This document shows, in pieces, positions 8,188-17,639 of a DNA stretch of 64,000 nt (within the stretch, counting starts at the first letter, position 1; the number at the start of each line of letters is the position of its first letter). The position numbers and the translations under genes are program-made. The stretch comes from Methylohalomonas sp034521715. Lineage in GTDB: Bacteria; Pseudomonadota; Gammaproteobacteria; Methylohalomonadales; Methylohalomonadaceae. The stretch is from the NCBI GenBank assembly GCA_034521715.1, contig JAXHLY010000009.1:124001-188000 (forward strand), in the 5' to 3' direction. The notes under the pieces were generated by a model. That model searched no databases. It saw only the letters and a list, made by a program, of their open reading frames with translations, and was not told the DNA's origin.

Positions 8188-11100
8188 ATGTTCGAGGCAA
8201 TACTGAAGCACGGCACGCTGACTACCATAGCGGTATTGATCGTCTGTATATTCGGCGTCCTGGCAACACTCAAAGTACCCATCCAGATGATTCCGGATCT
8301 GGATGTGCGTGTTATTACAGTACAGACAATATGGCCCGGCGCTACCCCTCAGGACGTTGAAAAAGAAATCGTCATTGAGCAGGAAGAATACCTGCGCAAC
8401 ATACCCGGCCTTCAGCGCATGGTTTCAATCGCCAACACCGGGCACAGGCCGAAATCGAGCTTGAATTCCCGTTTGGCACAGACATTAATGAAGCCCTGAT
8501 CCGGGTAAATAATGCCCGCGTCAGGTTCCGTCCTATCCCGAAAACGTTGATGAGCCACGGCTATTCGCCACATCTTTTTCGGAAAATTCCTTCATGTATT
8601 TTCGGATCCAGCCACTGTCTGGCAATCCCCGCCAGGTCGACATGGATTTCATGCATGATTTCATTGATGACAACGTCAGAACTCGCATGGAGCGTGTTGA
8701 GGGTGTATCCCAGGTTGATGTGCGAAGCGGTGCCGAGCGCCAGATCCAGATTCATGGTCGCATTCTGACAGCCTGGCCACAGCGTGATATTACAATTAAT
8801 GAGCTGCGCGAAGTACTACGGAGCCGCAATCAGGATATTTCCGGCGGTGACATAGACAGTGGTAAAAGGCGTTATCTTCTTCGGACCACAGGGCGCTTTC
8901 GTACCGTGGAAGATATCGAGGACATGATTATAAAGCGGCGCGGCGATTCCATTACCCGTCTGAAAGATGTGGCCGAGGCACGCCTGGATACACTATGAGC
9001 TACGCTCTCATGCCTATGTAAACGGCAAGACCATTATTTTCCTGTCGGTAAGGCGGGTTACCGGTTCCAACGTTATCCAGATAAAAAACCGTATCTTGCC
9101 GGTAATGGACGCAAATCAACCGGAAAGTACTCGACCGGCCGGCAACTGCGAAATGCGGCTGACCACTGACGATGTACGTTATGTAGAGGCTGCCGTTATC
9201 AACGTCTGGAAAAACCTCGCTATCGGTGCGCTGCTTGCCACGTTAATTATGTTTATATTTCTGCGGTCATTCCCGGCAACCATGGTCGGCGTCGTCGGGA
9301 TACCTATTTGTGCCATAGCCGCTTTCCTGGGTCTGCTGCTTGCAGGGCGTACGATTAACGTAGTGTCCCTGGCCGGTGTAGCCTTTGCTATTGGCATGAC
9401 GCTCGATAACAGCATCGTCGTACTGGAGAGCATCGAGCGCCAGCGCCGCCTGGGCCTTGACCGGTTTGCGGCTGCCCTGCCAGGGTGTGCGCCGTGTATG
9501 GCCGGCCGTGCTGGCCTCCACCCTGACAACCGTCCTGGTCTTCGCCCCCATCCTGTTCATCAGACAGGAAGCCGGACAATTATACTCCGACATAGCAGTA
9601 GCAATATCAGCCTCTATCCTGGTATCCATGCTGGTCGCGATTACTGTCATACCGACACTCAGCGCCCGCCTGTCTATTAGTACCAATCCGCCGGAACAGC
9701 CCTGTGGCCACTTTATTAAAACGCCTTACGCTGGGGGCCGTTTCCTGGCTGACTCATGGTTCCATTCGACGCCTTGCATGGATCGCTGGGTACCATAGTC
9801 GTGACGGCACTCATTATCTACAAACTTACACCCCGGCCGAATACCTGCCGGAAGGCGAGGAAGCCAAAAGTTTTTCCACCATGATTGCGCCTGCCGGATA
9901 CAGTCTGTCGGAAATGAACGCAGGATTGCTGAAGAAGTGCATGAGGAATTCCTGCCACTTATCGGCGACGATCCGGCTGATTTCGAAAACGGTAAAGCCA
10001 AGGTTCCCGCGCTGGACTACTTTGTACTCTGGGTTATGCCCCAGCGCTTACGGGTCATCGCTGAAACTACTGATCCGCGGCACATTCAGGATTTCATGGA
10101 CATAATAGATGAGCATTTCTCGTCCTATCCGGGCACGCGCGCCTTCTCCGCCCGTGGCTCCGATCATTACCAGTAATGACGGCGGCACACGCAGCGTAAA
10201 TCTCGATATAACCGGCGCCGAGCTGCCGGAAATTTATCAAACGATCAGAGGCTGCCTACTGGCGCGCATTCGAGGTACTCGACAATCCTTCGGTTAACCC
10301 GGATCCGCCGGTACTCAGCCTTGGGCAGCCGCTGCTGGAGATTGAGCCCAATTGGGAACGTGCGGCAGAACTGGGACTAACCACCGAGCAGTTCGGCTAT
10401 ACCATATCCGCGCTCATCGATGGTGCCTTTGTGGATGAATTTTTTCTCGCTGACGACAAGATTGATATGTTCATTTATAGCAACAAGGGCAAAACGCCAG
10501 ACGGTCGATGAAATCAGCAAACTTAACATCTATACGCCAAGTGGCGCAGTCGTTCCAGTCAGTTCTATCGCAAATATCAGTGAAACCGTTGATACCGAAA
10601 CTGTCCGGCGTGTCGACGGGCGCCGTACGGTAACACTTAACATCATTCCTCCACGCAAGACCGCGCTGGAAACAGCTGTAGACATTGTGCAGAACGAAGT
10701 GATCGAGGTCATCTCAAGTCGAGTGGCCAGATACCGTCTGGCGTATCGCTAAGCATCTCGGGTGCCAGCGACCAGCTCGAGGCGACGCGTAAGGCTCTGT
10801 CCGGAAATTTCATTATTTCAGTTATACTATGTTACCTGTTACTGGTCGCGATTTTCACCCACTGGGGCTATCCCATTTTAATCATGATTAACGTACCCCT
10901 GGGTATTGCCGGTGGTATCGTGGGTTGTGGCTGATGAATACCGTAGCGGGCAAAACTGACCATTACTGGATCTTGCGGCAATCCAGCAGCCATTCGACAT
11001 GATTACCATGATGGGTTTTCTGATACTGCTTGGTACAGTGGTCAACAATCCGATCCTGATTGTTCACCAGACCCTGTATAACCTGAGGCAGGAAGGCATG

Positions 11101-11444
11101 AATAGTGATGGGATGCGGTCAATGCGGCCGTGGAGACAAGACTCCGGCCAATCATGATGTCCATGTTTACAACTGTATTCGGACTGTCACCCCTGGTTTT
11201 CCTTCCAGGCGCGGGTTCCGAGCTGTATCGAGGTGTGGGTGCAATTGTACTTTTCGGATTGCTGTTTGCCACCCTCGTTACACTGACTTTTCTGCCGACA
11301 CTTCTGGTCACCCTGTTAAACTTTAACAGGCGCAATGCAGGCCTGATATCAAGGCCGGCATTTATTCAACCCAAATACCAGGAACTCAAGTTAAGCCTGA
11401 GAACGGCATTTTCATGCCCGTCGTGCGATTGCAGAACCATCTAA
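8188..11444 (+). pseudogene. RND efflux transporter (AcrB/HAE1-like), heavily frameshifted
   Basis: ATG 8188 starts the typical first transmembrane helix and porter entry (LTTIAVLIVCIFGVLATLKV, PIQMIPDLDVRVITV, WPGATPQDVEKEI). Further recognisable pieces, each in its own frame, are at 8594-8998 (porter domain), 8967-9680 (LLATLIMFIFLRSFPATMVGVVGIP, LAGVAFAIGMTLDNSIVVLE, the TM4 region), 9457-9800, 9937-10176, 10420-10752 and 11130-11444 (METRLRPIMMSMFTTVFGLSPLVFLPGAGSE, the last helices). More than ten shifts over 3.2 kb, against few in the 15-32 kb region, suggest true decay. The 3' end runs into the repeat at 11391, so the last residues are repeat-encoded. Confidence 0.8.
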
Positions 11445-11777
11445 TCAGGCTCTGAATTATTTGTCTTTTCGAGCGCAGCGAGAAATCGCTGAAGGCGTCC
11501 CGGTGCAACGAGGGACCTTGTAGAAGATCTCTCCTGCCGGCCGAGACAGGGATTCGTCCCGTTGGTCGAAATGACATAGGGGAATTATTCAGAGCTTCCT
11601 TAAGCCTAGACGGCATTTTCATGCCCGTCGAGCAGAACCATCTAATAAGGCTCTGAATTATTTGTCATTTCGAGCGAGGCGAGAAATCCTTGTGCAGATT
11701 GTTGCTTGTAACTCAATGAGTTAAAAGATTTCTCCCGTTGGTCGAAATGACACGAGAGAATTATTCAGAGCCTCCCT
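11391..11777. repeat. Tandem pair of a dispersed palindromic repeat
   Basis: Two diverged copies lie head to tail: 11391-11599 and 11600-11777. Each begins TTAAGCCT and CGGCATTTTCATGCCCGTCG, passes GGCTCTGAATTATTTGTC and CGAG-GCGAGAAATC, and ends with GTTGGTCGAAATGACA then ATTATTCAGAGC. Within copy 2, GTCATTTCGA (near 11664) and TCGAAATGAC (near 11742) are inverse. The tail ATTCAGAGCTTCCTT is the terminal repeat of the element at 24605-24758. The first copy forms the 3' end of the RND pseudogene. No gene is seen in 11445-11900. Confidence 0.85.
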
Positions 11778-11908
11778 GAAAATAATTACAGAATCACTGG
11801 CAGGCATACCTTATCGCTGGAATTTATCCCATAAAACGGATTTACTGACTGTAGTTTGAACCCTGTGCTAGACTGATTCTACATGACACGCAGACTTTGG
11901 AGGTTGAA

Positions 11909-12199
11909 ATGAGCATGAAGGATGCCTATATCGAAAAGCTTCAGGCGCAACTGGATGAATGGGAAGCACAATTGAAACAGCTCAAGGCGCAGGCAGATAA
12001 ACAGGAAGCCAGTGCAAAGGCTGAGTACCAGAAACAGATCGAACAGCTCAAACAGCGCCAAAAGGAAGCCCAGGAACAGCTTGACGAGTTCAACAAGGCT
12101 GGTGAACAAGCCTGGGAAGACACGAAAGAACGTATCGAGAAAAACTGGGATGAACTGGGCAAGGCAATTCGTGACACCATGAATCAGTTCAAGGGCTGA
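11909..12199 (+). CDS. Small coiled-coil protein
   Basis: A 96-residue, very hydrophilic protein rich in Gln, Lys, Glu and Ala with an unbroken heptad-like helix (EKLQAQLDEWEAQLKQLKAQADKQEASAKAEYQKQIEQL). It ends in an amphipathic segment (IEKNWDELGKAIRDTMNQFKG). GGAGG at 11899-11903 sits 5 bases before ATG 11909, which decides the start; a TTG at 11897 would overlap that site. It resembles the sll1863-type stress-response and phasin-like helical proteins. Its place just before the convergent PHA synthase genes suggests a granule-associated role, but that is inference. A terminator follows at 12236. Confidence 0.8.
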   Translation: MSMKDAYIEKLQAQLDEWEAQLKQLKAQADKQEASAKAEYQKQIEQLKQRQKEAQEQLDEFNKAGEQAWEDTKERIEKNWDELGKAIRDTMNQFKG

Positions 12200-12235
12200 A
12201 TATTCCCGTCCTTAATAAATTATTATTCATTCATT

Positions 12236-12266
12236 AAAAAAGCCGGGTACCTACCCGGCTTTTTTA
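12236..12266. terminator. Bidirectional intrinsic terminator
   Basis: AGCCGGGTA (12241-12249) pairs with TACCCGGCT (12252-12260), with an A-run before and a T-run after. It serves the coiled-coil gene on the + strand and phaC on the - strand, which ends 28 bases further on. Confidence 0.93.
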
Positions 12267-12293
12267 TAAACTCACGAAAGATCCGTTGGCTTA

Positions 12294-13358
12294 TCAGCTG
12301 CGCTCAGTCAGCCATTCACCAACAGACGGCGGAATCATTTTCTGTGCCTTGCCACTGACATAGATGCCAATATGTCCGCCGGGAAATTCAAGCTCAGTGT
12401 AATCATCCGTTCCTACGCAACCGCCCAGTGCCTTGGAAGAATCTGGTGGTACCAGATGATCTGCCACAGCATAGATGTTTAAAACAGGCACATTGATATC
12501 CATCAAATCGACTGTGTCGTTACCGATTTTGACCGTGCCCTTTACGAGACCATTCTGTTGATAGAACTGCTTGGTAAACTGGCGGAATGCCTCACCGGCC
12601 TGATCCGGGCTATCAAAAATCCATTTCTCCATACGCATGAAATTGCGCGCCTTCTCGGTATCATCCAGCATATCAACAAGATCCACATATTTCTGCCCCA
12701 TCAACTGGAACGGCTTAAGGCCGAGGTAGGTCCAGTTCAGAAGTTCTCCAGGAATGTTGCCCAGTGTATCAACCAGTAAGTCTACATCGATATGACGCAC
12801 CAGATGACTCAACTGATCATCCTTGGTCTGAAAATCCACCGGCGTCACTGTCGTTATCAGGTTCTTGATTTTCTCACTATGCAATGCTGTATAGCAAAGA
12901 CTGAAAGTACCACCCTGGCAAATACCCAGCAGGTTGATTGTCTTCTGATTGTGCCTGTTCCGCACCACATCAACACAGCGATCGATATAGCCGTTTATAT
13001 AATCGTTTAGATCCAGATAACGATCGGCAGCGTCTGGATAACCCCAGTCTATCAGGTAAACATCCTGACCGGAGTCGAGCAATCCCTGGATCATTGATCG
13101 TCCCTCCTGGAGATCCGCTATATAGGGACGGTTAACCAGCGCATAGACAATCAGCAACGGTATCTTGTTCGGATTCTCGACCCGTGGCGTAAAATGATAG
13201 AGGACAAGTTTGTCTTCTGTATAAACCGGCTCTTTTTCAGAGACACCGACTTCAATCTCTCCAATATCACTAAGAGTCTGAAATCCCTGTGAGAGCTTGG
13301 CGTTAAAATCATTGATCTCACGCGTAATCTCGTCTGGCCTCATCTGAAATGGGAACAC
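12294..13358 (-). CDS. phaC: Class III PHA synthase, catalytic subunit PhaC
   Basis: It polymerises 3-hydroxyacyl-CoA to PHA on the granule surface. The 354-residue length is that of class III PhaC. The lipase-like box GICQGG carries the nucleophilic Cys147. The catalytic Asp is in YAVADHLVPP near residue 300, and the His in FPGGHIG near 329. The class-typical N-terminus PFQMRPDEITREINDFNAKL is present. It starts at GTG 13358, with GAGGAG 8 bases upstream. It lies 39 bases after phaE on the same strand, and PhaE and PhaC form the active complex. The frame is intact, and the shared terminator at 12236 closes the unit. Confidence 0.96.
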   Translation of the reverse strand: MFPFQMRPDEITREINDFNAKLSQGFQTLSDIGEIEVGVSEKEPVYTEDKLVLYHFTPRVENPNKIPLLIVYALVNRPYIADLQEGRSMIQGLLDSGQDVYLIDWGYPDAADRYLDLNDYINGYIDRCVDVVRNRHNQKTINLLGICQGGTFSLCYTALHSEKIKNLITTVTPVDFQTKDDQLSHLVRHIDVDLLVDTLGNIPGELLNWTYLGLKPFQLMGQKYVDLVDMLDDTEKARNFMRMEKWIFDSPDQAGEAFRQFTKQFYQQNGLVKGTVKIGNDTVDLMDINVPVLNIYAVADHLVPPDSSKALGGCVGTDDYTELEFPGGHIGIYVSGKAQKMIPPSVGEWLTERS

Positions 13359-13397
13359 TTTAATAACTCCTCGGATATTTAATATTGAAACAGAACA

Positions 13398-14622
13398 TTA
13401 TCTAGCCTTCTTCTTGCCGGCCTTTTTCTTACCAGTCTTCTTCTTGCCGGTCTTCTTCTTGCCGGCCTTTTTCTTACCAGTCTTCTTCTTGCCGGCCTTT
13501 TTCTTGCCGGCCTTTTTCTTTCCGGCGCTTTTTGGGGCAGTATCTGTCTTGACACCCGCACTGGATCCGGCCTCCCTACCCGACCGCATTGCCTTGACCT
13601 CGTGCTCAAGTGCTTCAACTTTCTTCAACTCACTCTCAAGCGTTTCTATTCGATTTTTGGAATCAATCAGACTGCGGCGTAACTCCTGCTGGCGTTTCTG
13701 CACGGTAGCCATGCCCTTGCGTGTCGGCATGCCCAGCGCGCTCATGGTCTCGTCCATGATACCCTGGCCATGACGTTTCAGCGCCATGAGATCATTCACC
13801 AGCTTGCCATACAGGCGGGAATACTCCTCGCTCTTTACATAGTCGGCATAGGCGGATTCATTACAATCCACCCAGAGATCATAAACCTCCCGCAGACTGT
13901 TTATCTCCTCACCGTTTTCTGCCATCTCCAGGATACGCTGCTTCATGATGTCCAGCGCATCGATCCCGACCTTCCCCAGCTGCACGTGGTACTCATGGCT
14001 ACTGCGCTGGTAGTTGGCCAGTAACCTGAGACCGTTCTGTACCTGCTCCTGGGATTCGCGTGAGTATCCGATGCCGGGCACGGAAAGGAATTTGTCCGTG
14101 ACCTTTTCGACATCCGGTTTGAAACCCTGCAAAAAATCTCCGGGAAATACAGAACCACTGGACATCGTCCGCTGGAGAGTATCCATGGGCAGCTGACAGG
14201 CGCCAAACATGCCGCTCAGCATCTGGCCCATGTCGCGTCTGCGACTGCCCCAGATAATTCTTCATTTCCTCGAAATGCTCTTCGAGTTCTTCCTGCCAGT
14301 TATCGGTGCTCTTGCCGACTTCTGCCAGCCCGTGCATGAACCGGCTCATCTGGTCGGTCACGAAATAGAATGACCTGAGTCTGGTCGATCAAGCTGGCTG
14401 TAAAAATCTTTGGTTTCAACTGGAGCGCTGTCGGCAACCGTTTTCCACCAGTATTCGAGCGCCTTGTTCCAGGGATTTTCGGTAAGTATCACCGCTACCG
14501 GAATCAGTCTTGCCCTGCTCGGCCTGGTTGCCACTGAGAGCCGTCCAGGCATCCATGTATTTGCGCTGGGCTTCCAGCCAGTCTGTATTCCAGAAGGGAA
14601 ACGGATTTTTGGTATCACTCAT
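13398..14622 (-). CDS. phaE: Class III PHA synthase subunit PhaE, frameshifted, with Lys-rich repeat tail
   Basis: PhaE is the non-catalytic partner of PhaC. The N-terminus (MSDTKNPFPFWNTDWLEAQRKYMDAW, ATG 14622) and NPWNKALEYWW are read in two frames. MSRFMHGLAEVGKSTDNWQEELEEHFEEM follows in a third. The main body MGQMLSGMFGACQLPMDTLQRTMSS... (from 14231) runs to the stop at 13398. Frame changes lie near 14490, 14360 and 14235. The body carries the PhaE signature segment PGIGYSRESQEQVQNGLRLLANYQ. After about residue 365 the protein ends in a repeated G-K-K-K-A/T tail of some 40 residues, like histone H1 or the AKKP tail of PhaM, which binds DNA. That tail is unusual for PhaE and may tie granules to the nucleoid. 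Confidence 0.88.
13404..13530 (-). repeat. 15-base tandem repeats encoding the PhaE Lys-rich tail
   Basis: Eight or so 15-base units of the form CTTCTTCTTGCCGGC or a close variant lie in tandem. Each encodes one G-K-K-K-A/T block. Copy number at such a site can vary by slippage, and read errors are likely here. Confidence 0.88.
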
Positions 14623-14699
14623 GGCTTCGAATTCTCTCGGCTTGCGTCCTTCAATAATTATAACAGCCTATCTGGCTGCCACCTCAATAAGACTATAGA

Positions 14700-16322
14700 T
14701 CAATCATGCAATTCCGACAGCTGTTCGTAGGCTTCCAGCGTCAGGAATTCGGGCAGCTGCGGTCCCGTAATCATTCGGTCAAGGAGATCCGCGGCAGCTG
14801 TATAGTTACGCCGGTAATAATGCTGATCACCATAAAGAATTTTAACGGACTCCAGCTCATGTGCCAGCACCCGCCGGAACAGTTCCACATCAATGGCACG
14901 GCCGTCATCAAGAATACCCTTGGGATACTGGATCCACTGCCAGATCTGCGCCCGGGCAATTTCGGCCGTGGCGGCATCCTCCATTAAATTGTAGATAGGT
15001 ACGGCGCCCAGGCCACCCAGCCAGGCTTCGGTATAGCGTAAAGCCGCACTGACATTGTCCATCAAACCCTGAATTGTGATCGCGCCTTCCGGCAGTTCGA
15101 GCAAGTCAACCGCGGTTACATTGACATCATCACGTTGTCTCTCGATCTGGTTGGCTTCTGGCATATACTGATTAAAGACTTCTTCACAGATCGGTACCAG
15201 CGCCGGGTGCCCCACCCAGGAACCATCATGGCCATCGCGTGCCTCGCGTTCCTTGTCACGACGCACCTTCATCATCGCTATTTCATTCATATCCGGGTCA
15301 TCCTTGACCGGCAATTGGGCAGCCATGCCGCCCATGGCGTGAACACCGCGCCGGTGGCAGGTCTTGATAAGCAGCTGTGAATAAGAGCGCAGAAAATGCG
15401 TGGTCATGGTCACCCGGCTGCGATCCGGCAGCACGAAATTCGGATGATTGCGGAAACACTTGATGAAGCTGAATATATAATCCCAGCGGCCGCAGTTGAG
15501 GCCGGCGGAATGCTCGCGCAGCTCGTAGAGGATTTCGTCCATTTCGAACGCCGCGAGAATCGTTTCAATCAGTACGGTAGCCTTGATCGTGCCACGCGGG
15601 ATATGCAGTTCATCCTGGGCAAAATTGAACACATTGTTCCACAGGCGGGCTTCAAGATGGGACTGCATCTTGGGCAGATAGAAAAACGGACCCGCGCCCT
15701 GATCCAGCAGGGCCCTGGCATTGTGGTAGAAGTACAGGCCAAAATCCCAAAGTCCCGCCGGCACCGGGCGACCGTCGAGTTGGACATGGCTTTCTTCCAT
15801 ATGCCAGCCACGTGGACGCACCAGCAGGGTGGCTACTTCATTATTGAGGCGGTACTGCTTGCCGTTGTCGGCGGTAAAATCGATCTGGCGGCGAATGGCG
15901 TCATGAAGATTCACCTGGCCATTGATCATGGTTTCCCAGGTGGGACTGGAAGAGTCCTCGAAATCTGCCATGAACATGCGGGCACCGGAATTGAGTGCAT
16001 TGATGACCATTTTGCGGTCAACCGGGCCCGTGATCTCGACCCGTCGGTCCTGAAGTACTTCCGGCAACGGCGCCGCTTTCCAGTCTCCCGACCGTATCCC
16101 GGCGGTCTCTTCCAGAAAATCCGGCAACTCCCCGGCATCCAGCCGGGCCTGACGCTCGCGCCGCCGTTTTAACAGCGCATCGACTTCCGGCCAAAACTCG
16201 CGGACAAGGCGCTCGATGAATGCCAGTGCTTCAGGCGTCAGGAATTTGTCGGCTTGGGGATTTGGCGCTGCGGCAAGAATATCCAACCCAGCCATCTTCT
16301 GCGCATGGGATGCATCATTCAT
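14700..16322 (-). CDS. aceB: Malate synthase A
   Basis: It condenses glyoxylate with acetyl-CoA to malate, the second step of the glyoxylate shunt used during growth on acetate or fatty acids. At 540 residues it has the length of the A-type enzyme. The family signature is REHSAGLNCGRWDYIFSF. Conserved LLVRPRGWHMEE and FMADFEDSSSPTWE also occur. ATG 16322 is preferred because GAGG lies 8 bases before it; the open frame reaches back to 16388 without a fitting site. Isocitrate lyase is not in the window. The enzyme competes with PhaA for acetyl-CoA, and the gene lies between the two halves of the PHB regulon. The frame is intact. Confidence 0.95.
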   Translation of the reverse strand: MNDASHAQKMAGLDILAAAPNPQADKFLTPEALAFIERLVREFWPEVDALLKRRRERQARLDAGELPDFLEETAGIRSGDWKAAPLPEVLQDRRVEITGPVDRKMVINALNSGARMFMADFEDSSSPTWETMINGQVNLHDAIRRQIDFTADNGKQYRLNNEVATLLVRPRGWHMEESHVQLDGRPVPAGLWDFGLYFYHNARALLDQGAGPFFYLPKMQSHLEARLWNNVFNFAQDELHIPRGTIKATVLIETILAAFEMDEILYELREHSAGLNCGRWDYIFSFIKCFRNHPNFVLPDRSRVTMTTHFLRSYSQLLIKTCHRRGVHAMGGMAAQLPVKDDPDMNEIAMMKVRRDKEREARDGHDGSWVGHPALVPICEEVFNQYMPEANQIERQRDDVNVTAVDLLELPEGAITIQGLMDNVSAALRYTEAWLGGLGAVPIYNLMEDAATAEIARAQIWQWIQYPKGILDDGRAIDVELFRRVLAHELESVKILYGDQHYYRRNYTAAADLLDRMITGPQLPEFLTLEAYEQLSELHD

Positions 16323-16395
16323 GACGTAAACCTCGATTTCTTTATGATGGTTCCGATCAACTCCCCCATTAACCTGAAAACCGCACAACTACAGG

Positions 16396-16433
16396 TAAGA
16401 AAACCCGTATCCCCAAGACGGAGATACGGGTTT
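16396..16433 (-). terminator. Intrinsic terminator of the second phasin gene
   Basis: AAACCCGTATC (16401-16411) pairs with GATACGGGTTT (16423-16433). On the - strand the stem is followed by TTTTCTTA. It lies between the phasin stop and the malate synthase start. Confidence 0.85.
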
Positions 16434-16466
16434 ATGTACAAGGGAGGCCGAGATAAACCCGCTCGA

Positions 16467-16859
16467 TTAGGCAGCCTTCTTGGTGGCAGCCGCCGTGATG
16501 GTCTTCTTCTGTGCCGGCTTGGCGGTATCGGCAAAGCTCTCGGCGGTCTTCTCGAACCAGGAGGCAATTTCTTCGCCGGACTCGTTCAGTACATCGGCGG
16601 TCTGCTTGCTGATATCCATGACCTTGCTGCTGTACTGGTTGGCCAGATCGGATTCAGCGGCGACCAGGTCCTTGTAATTCGTGGTGCTGCTCAGCAGCTT
16701 GGCCTGCTCGACACTGCCTTCGATGCCGATGGTGGCCAGGGAAAACTGCAGTTCGGTCAGCTTCTGCAGGGCCTTGGTATTAATGGTGCCCAGCTGCTGC
16801 AGGTTTTCGTAAGAGGTCTTACCGGCGTTAACAAACTGTTCAAAGATATCGTTTTGCAT
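16467..16859 (-). CDS. phaP: Phasin family protein (second copy)
   Basis: A 130-residue helical protein of the phasin_2 family (IFEQFVNAGKTSYENLQQLGTINTKALQKLTELQFSLATIG, then NYKDLVAAESDLANQYSSKVMDISKQTADVLNESGEEIASWFEKTAE). It is a paralogue of the phasin at 4162-4527. The C-terminus is a short basic Ala/Lys tail (AAATKKAA), found in phasins that touch DNA or PhaC. GGAGA lies about 10 bases before the ATG. Upstream are two tandem GTTGCA/TGCAC sites next to a promoter-like pair, so control by PhaR is likely. A terminator follows. The frame is intact. Confidence 0.92.
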   Translation of the reverse strand: MQNDIFEQFVNAGKTSYENLQQLGTINTKALQKLTELQFSLATIGIEGSVEQAKLLSSTTNYKDLVAAESDLANQYSSKVMDISKQTADVLNESGEEIASWFEKTAESFADTAKPAQKKTITAAATKKAA

Positions 16860-16903
16860 GGTGTTTATCTCCAGTCATACGTTGTTCGTTGCAATCAATC
16901 GGA

Positions 16904-16959
16904 ATTGTGCGTTGCACAATGTTGCATTGCACAATATAACAACACCCCACCTCTGTCAC
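16904..16959 (-). promoter_or_regulatory. Tandem candidate PhaR operators and promoter of the second phasin
   Basis: TTGTGCGTTGCACAA (16905-16919) and TTGCATTGCACAA (16922-16934) lie in tandem. On the - strand TATATT (16938-16933) and GTGACA (16959-16954) form a -10/-35 pair with a short 15-base spacer, and the operators lie just downstream. The operator sequence is shared with 4126-4140, the promoter of the other phasin. The promoter elements are less sure than the repeats. Confidence 0.6.
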
Positions 16960-17062
16960 GCGCCTGCAAATGAATTATTTTGATGCTGCTCGAGCACACA
17001 GATGGCCCGCTGGCCGAGGCGGCGGGCCATCACAGTATATCCTTTATAAACAAGTAGTTATA

Positions 17063-17611
17063 TCAAAAGAGGGGCTTATCTGGTTCCTGCTGAAAACGCG
17101 CCAGCGAGTCGTTGATTTCGGCCCTGGCGGCATCGACACCTTCCCAGCCCTGGAGCTCGACCCACTTGTTCGGCTCGAGGTCCTTGTAGTGCTCGAAGAA
17201 ATGCGAGATCTGATCAAGCAGGGCCGGCTGCAGGTCCTCGTAGGAGTCCACGTTCCGGTGAAACTTGGAGACCTTGCCGATGGGCACGACCAGCAGCTTG
17301 CTGTCGTCGCCGGCCTCGTCGACCATCTTCAGCACGCCGATGGGCCGGCAGCGGATCACCGAACCGTGGATCAGCGGCATCGGCGTAGCAATGATGACAT
17401 CGACGGGGTCGCCGTCCAGTGACAGCGTCCGCGGGATATAGCCATAGTTGCACGGATAGCGCATGGAGGTATTCAGAAAACGATCCACGAACATGGCGCC
17501 CGTTTCCTTGTCCAGCTCGTATTTTACCGGGTCGCTGTAGATCGGGATTTCCACGACCACGTTGACATTTTCGGGCGGATCGTCGCCCGGTCCGACTCTG
17601 TCCAGATTCAT
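17063..17611 (-). CDS. ppa: Inorganic pyrophosphatase (family I)
   Basis: It hydrolyses pyrophosphate to two phosphates. The metal-binding motif SLDGDPVDVI and the substrate loop FHRNVDSYEDL are present, as is PCNYGYIPRTL. With the start at ATG 17611 the protein has 182 residues, the usual length; the open frame back to 17674 would overlap the acs stop. It follows acs by 28 bases on the same strand. Acetyl-CoA synthetase releases pyrophosphate, so this enzyme pulls acetate activation forward, and the two form a functional operon. The Shine-Dalgarno is not clear, so coupling to acs is possible. The frame is intact. Confidence 0.94.
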   Translation of the reverse strand: MNLDRVGPGDDPPENVNVVVEIPIYSDPVKYELDKETGAMFVDRFLNTSMRYPCNYGYIPRTLSLDGDPVDVIIATPMPLIHGSVIRCRPIGVLKMVDEAGDDSKLLVVPIGKVSKFHRNVDSYEDLQPALLDQISHFFEHYKDLEPNKWVELQGWEGVDAARAEINDSLARFQQEPDKPLF

Positions 17612-17639
17612 GAGATATTCAGACTTCTCCCGGGCTTGG

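Noticed and set aside
13404..13530. Regular 15-base repeats looking like a short CRISPR or minisatellite
   Set aside because: The units are contiguous without spacers and lie in frame in phaE, coding for its Lys-rich tail.
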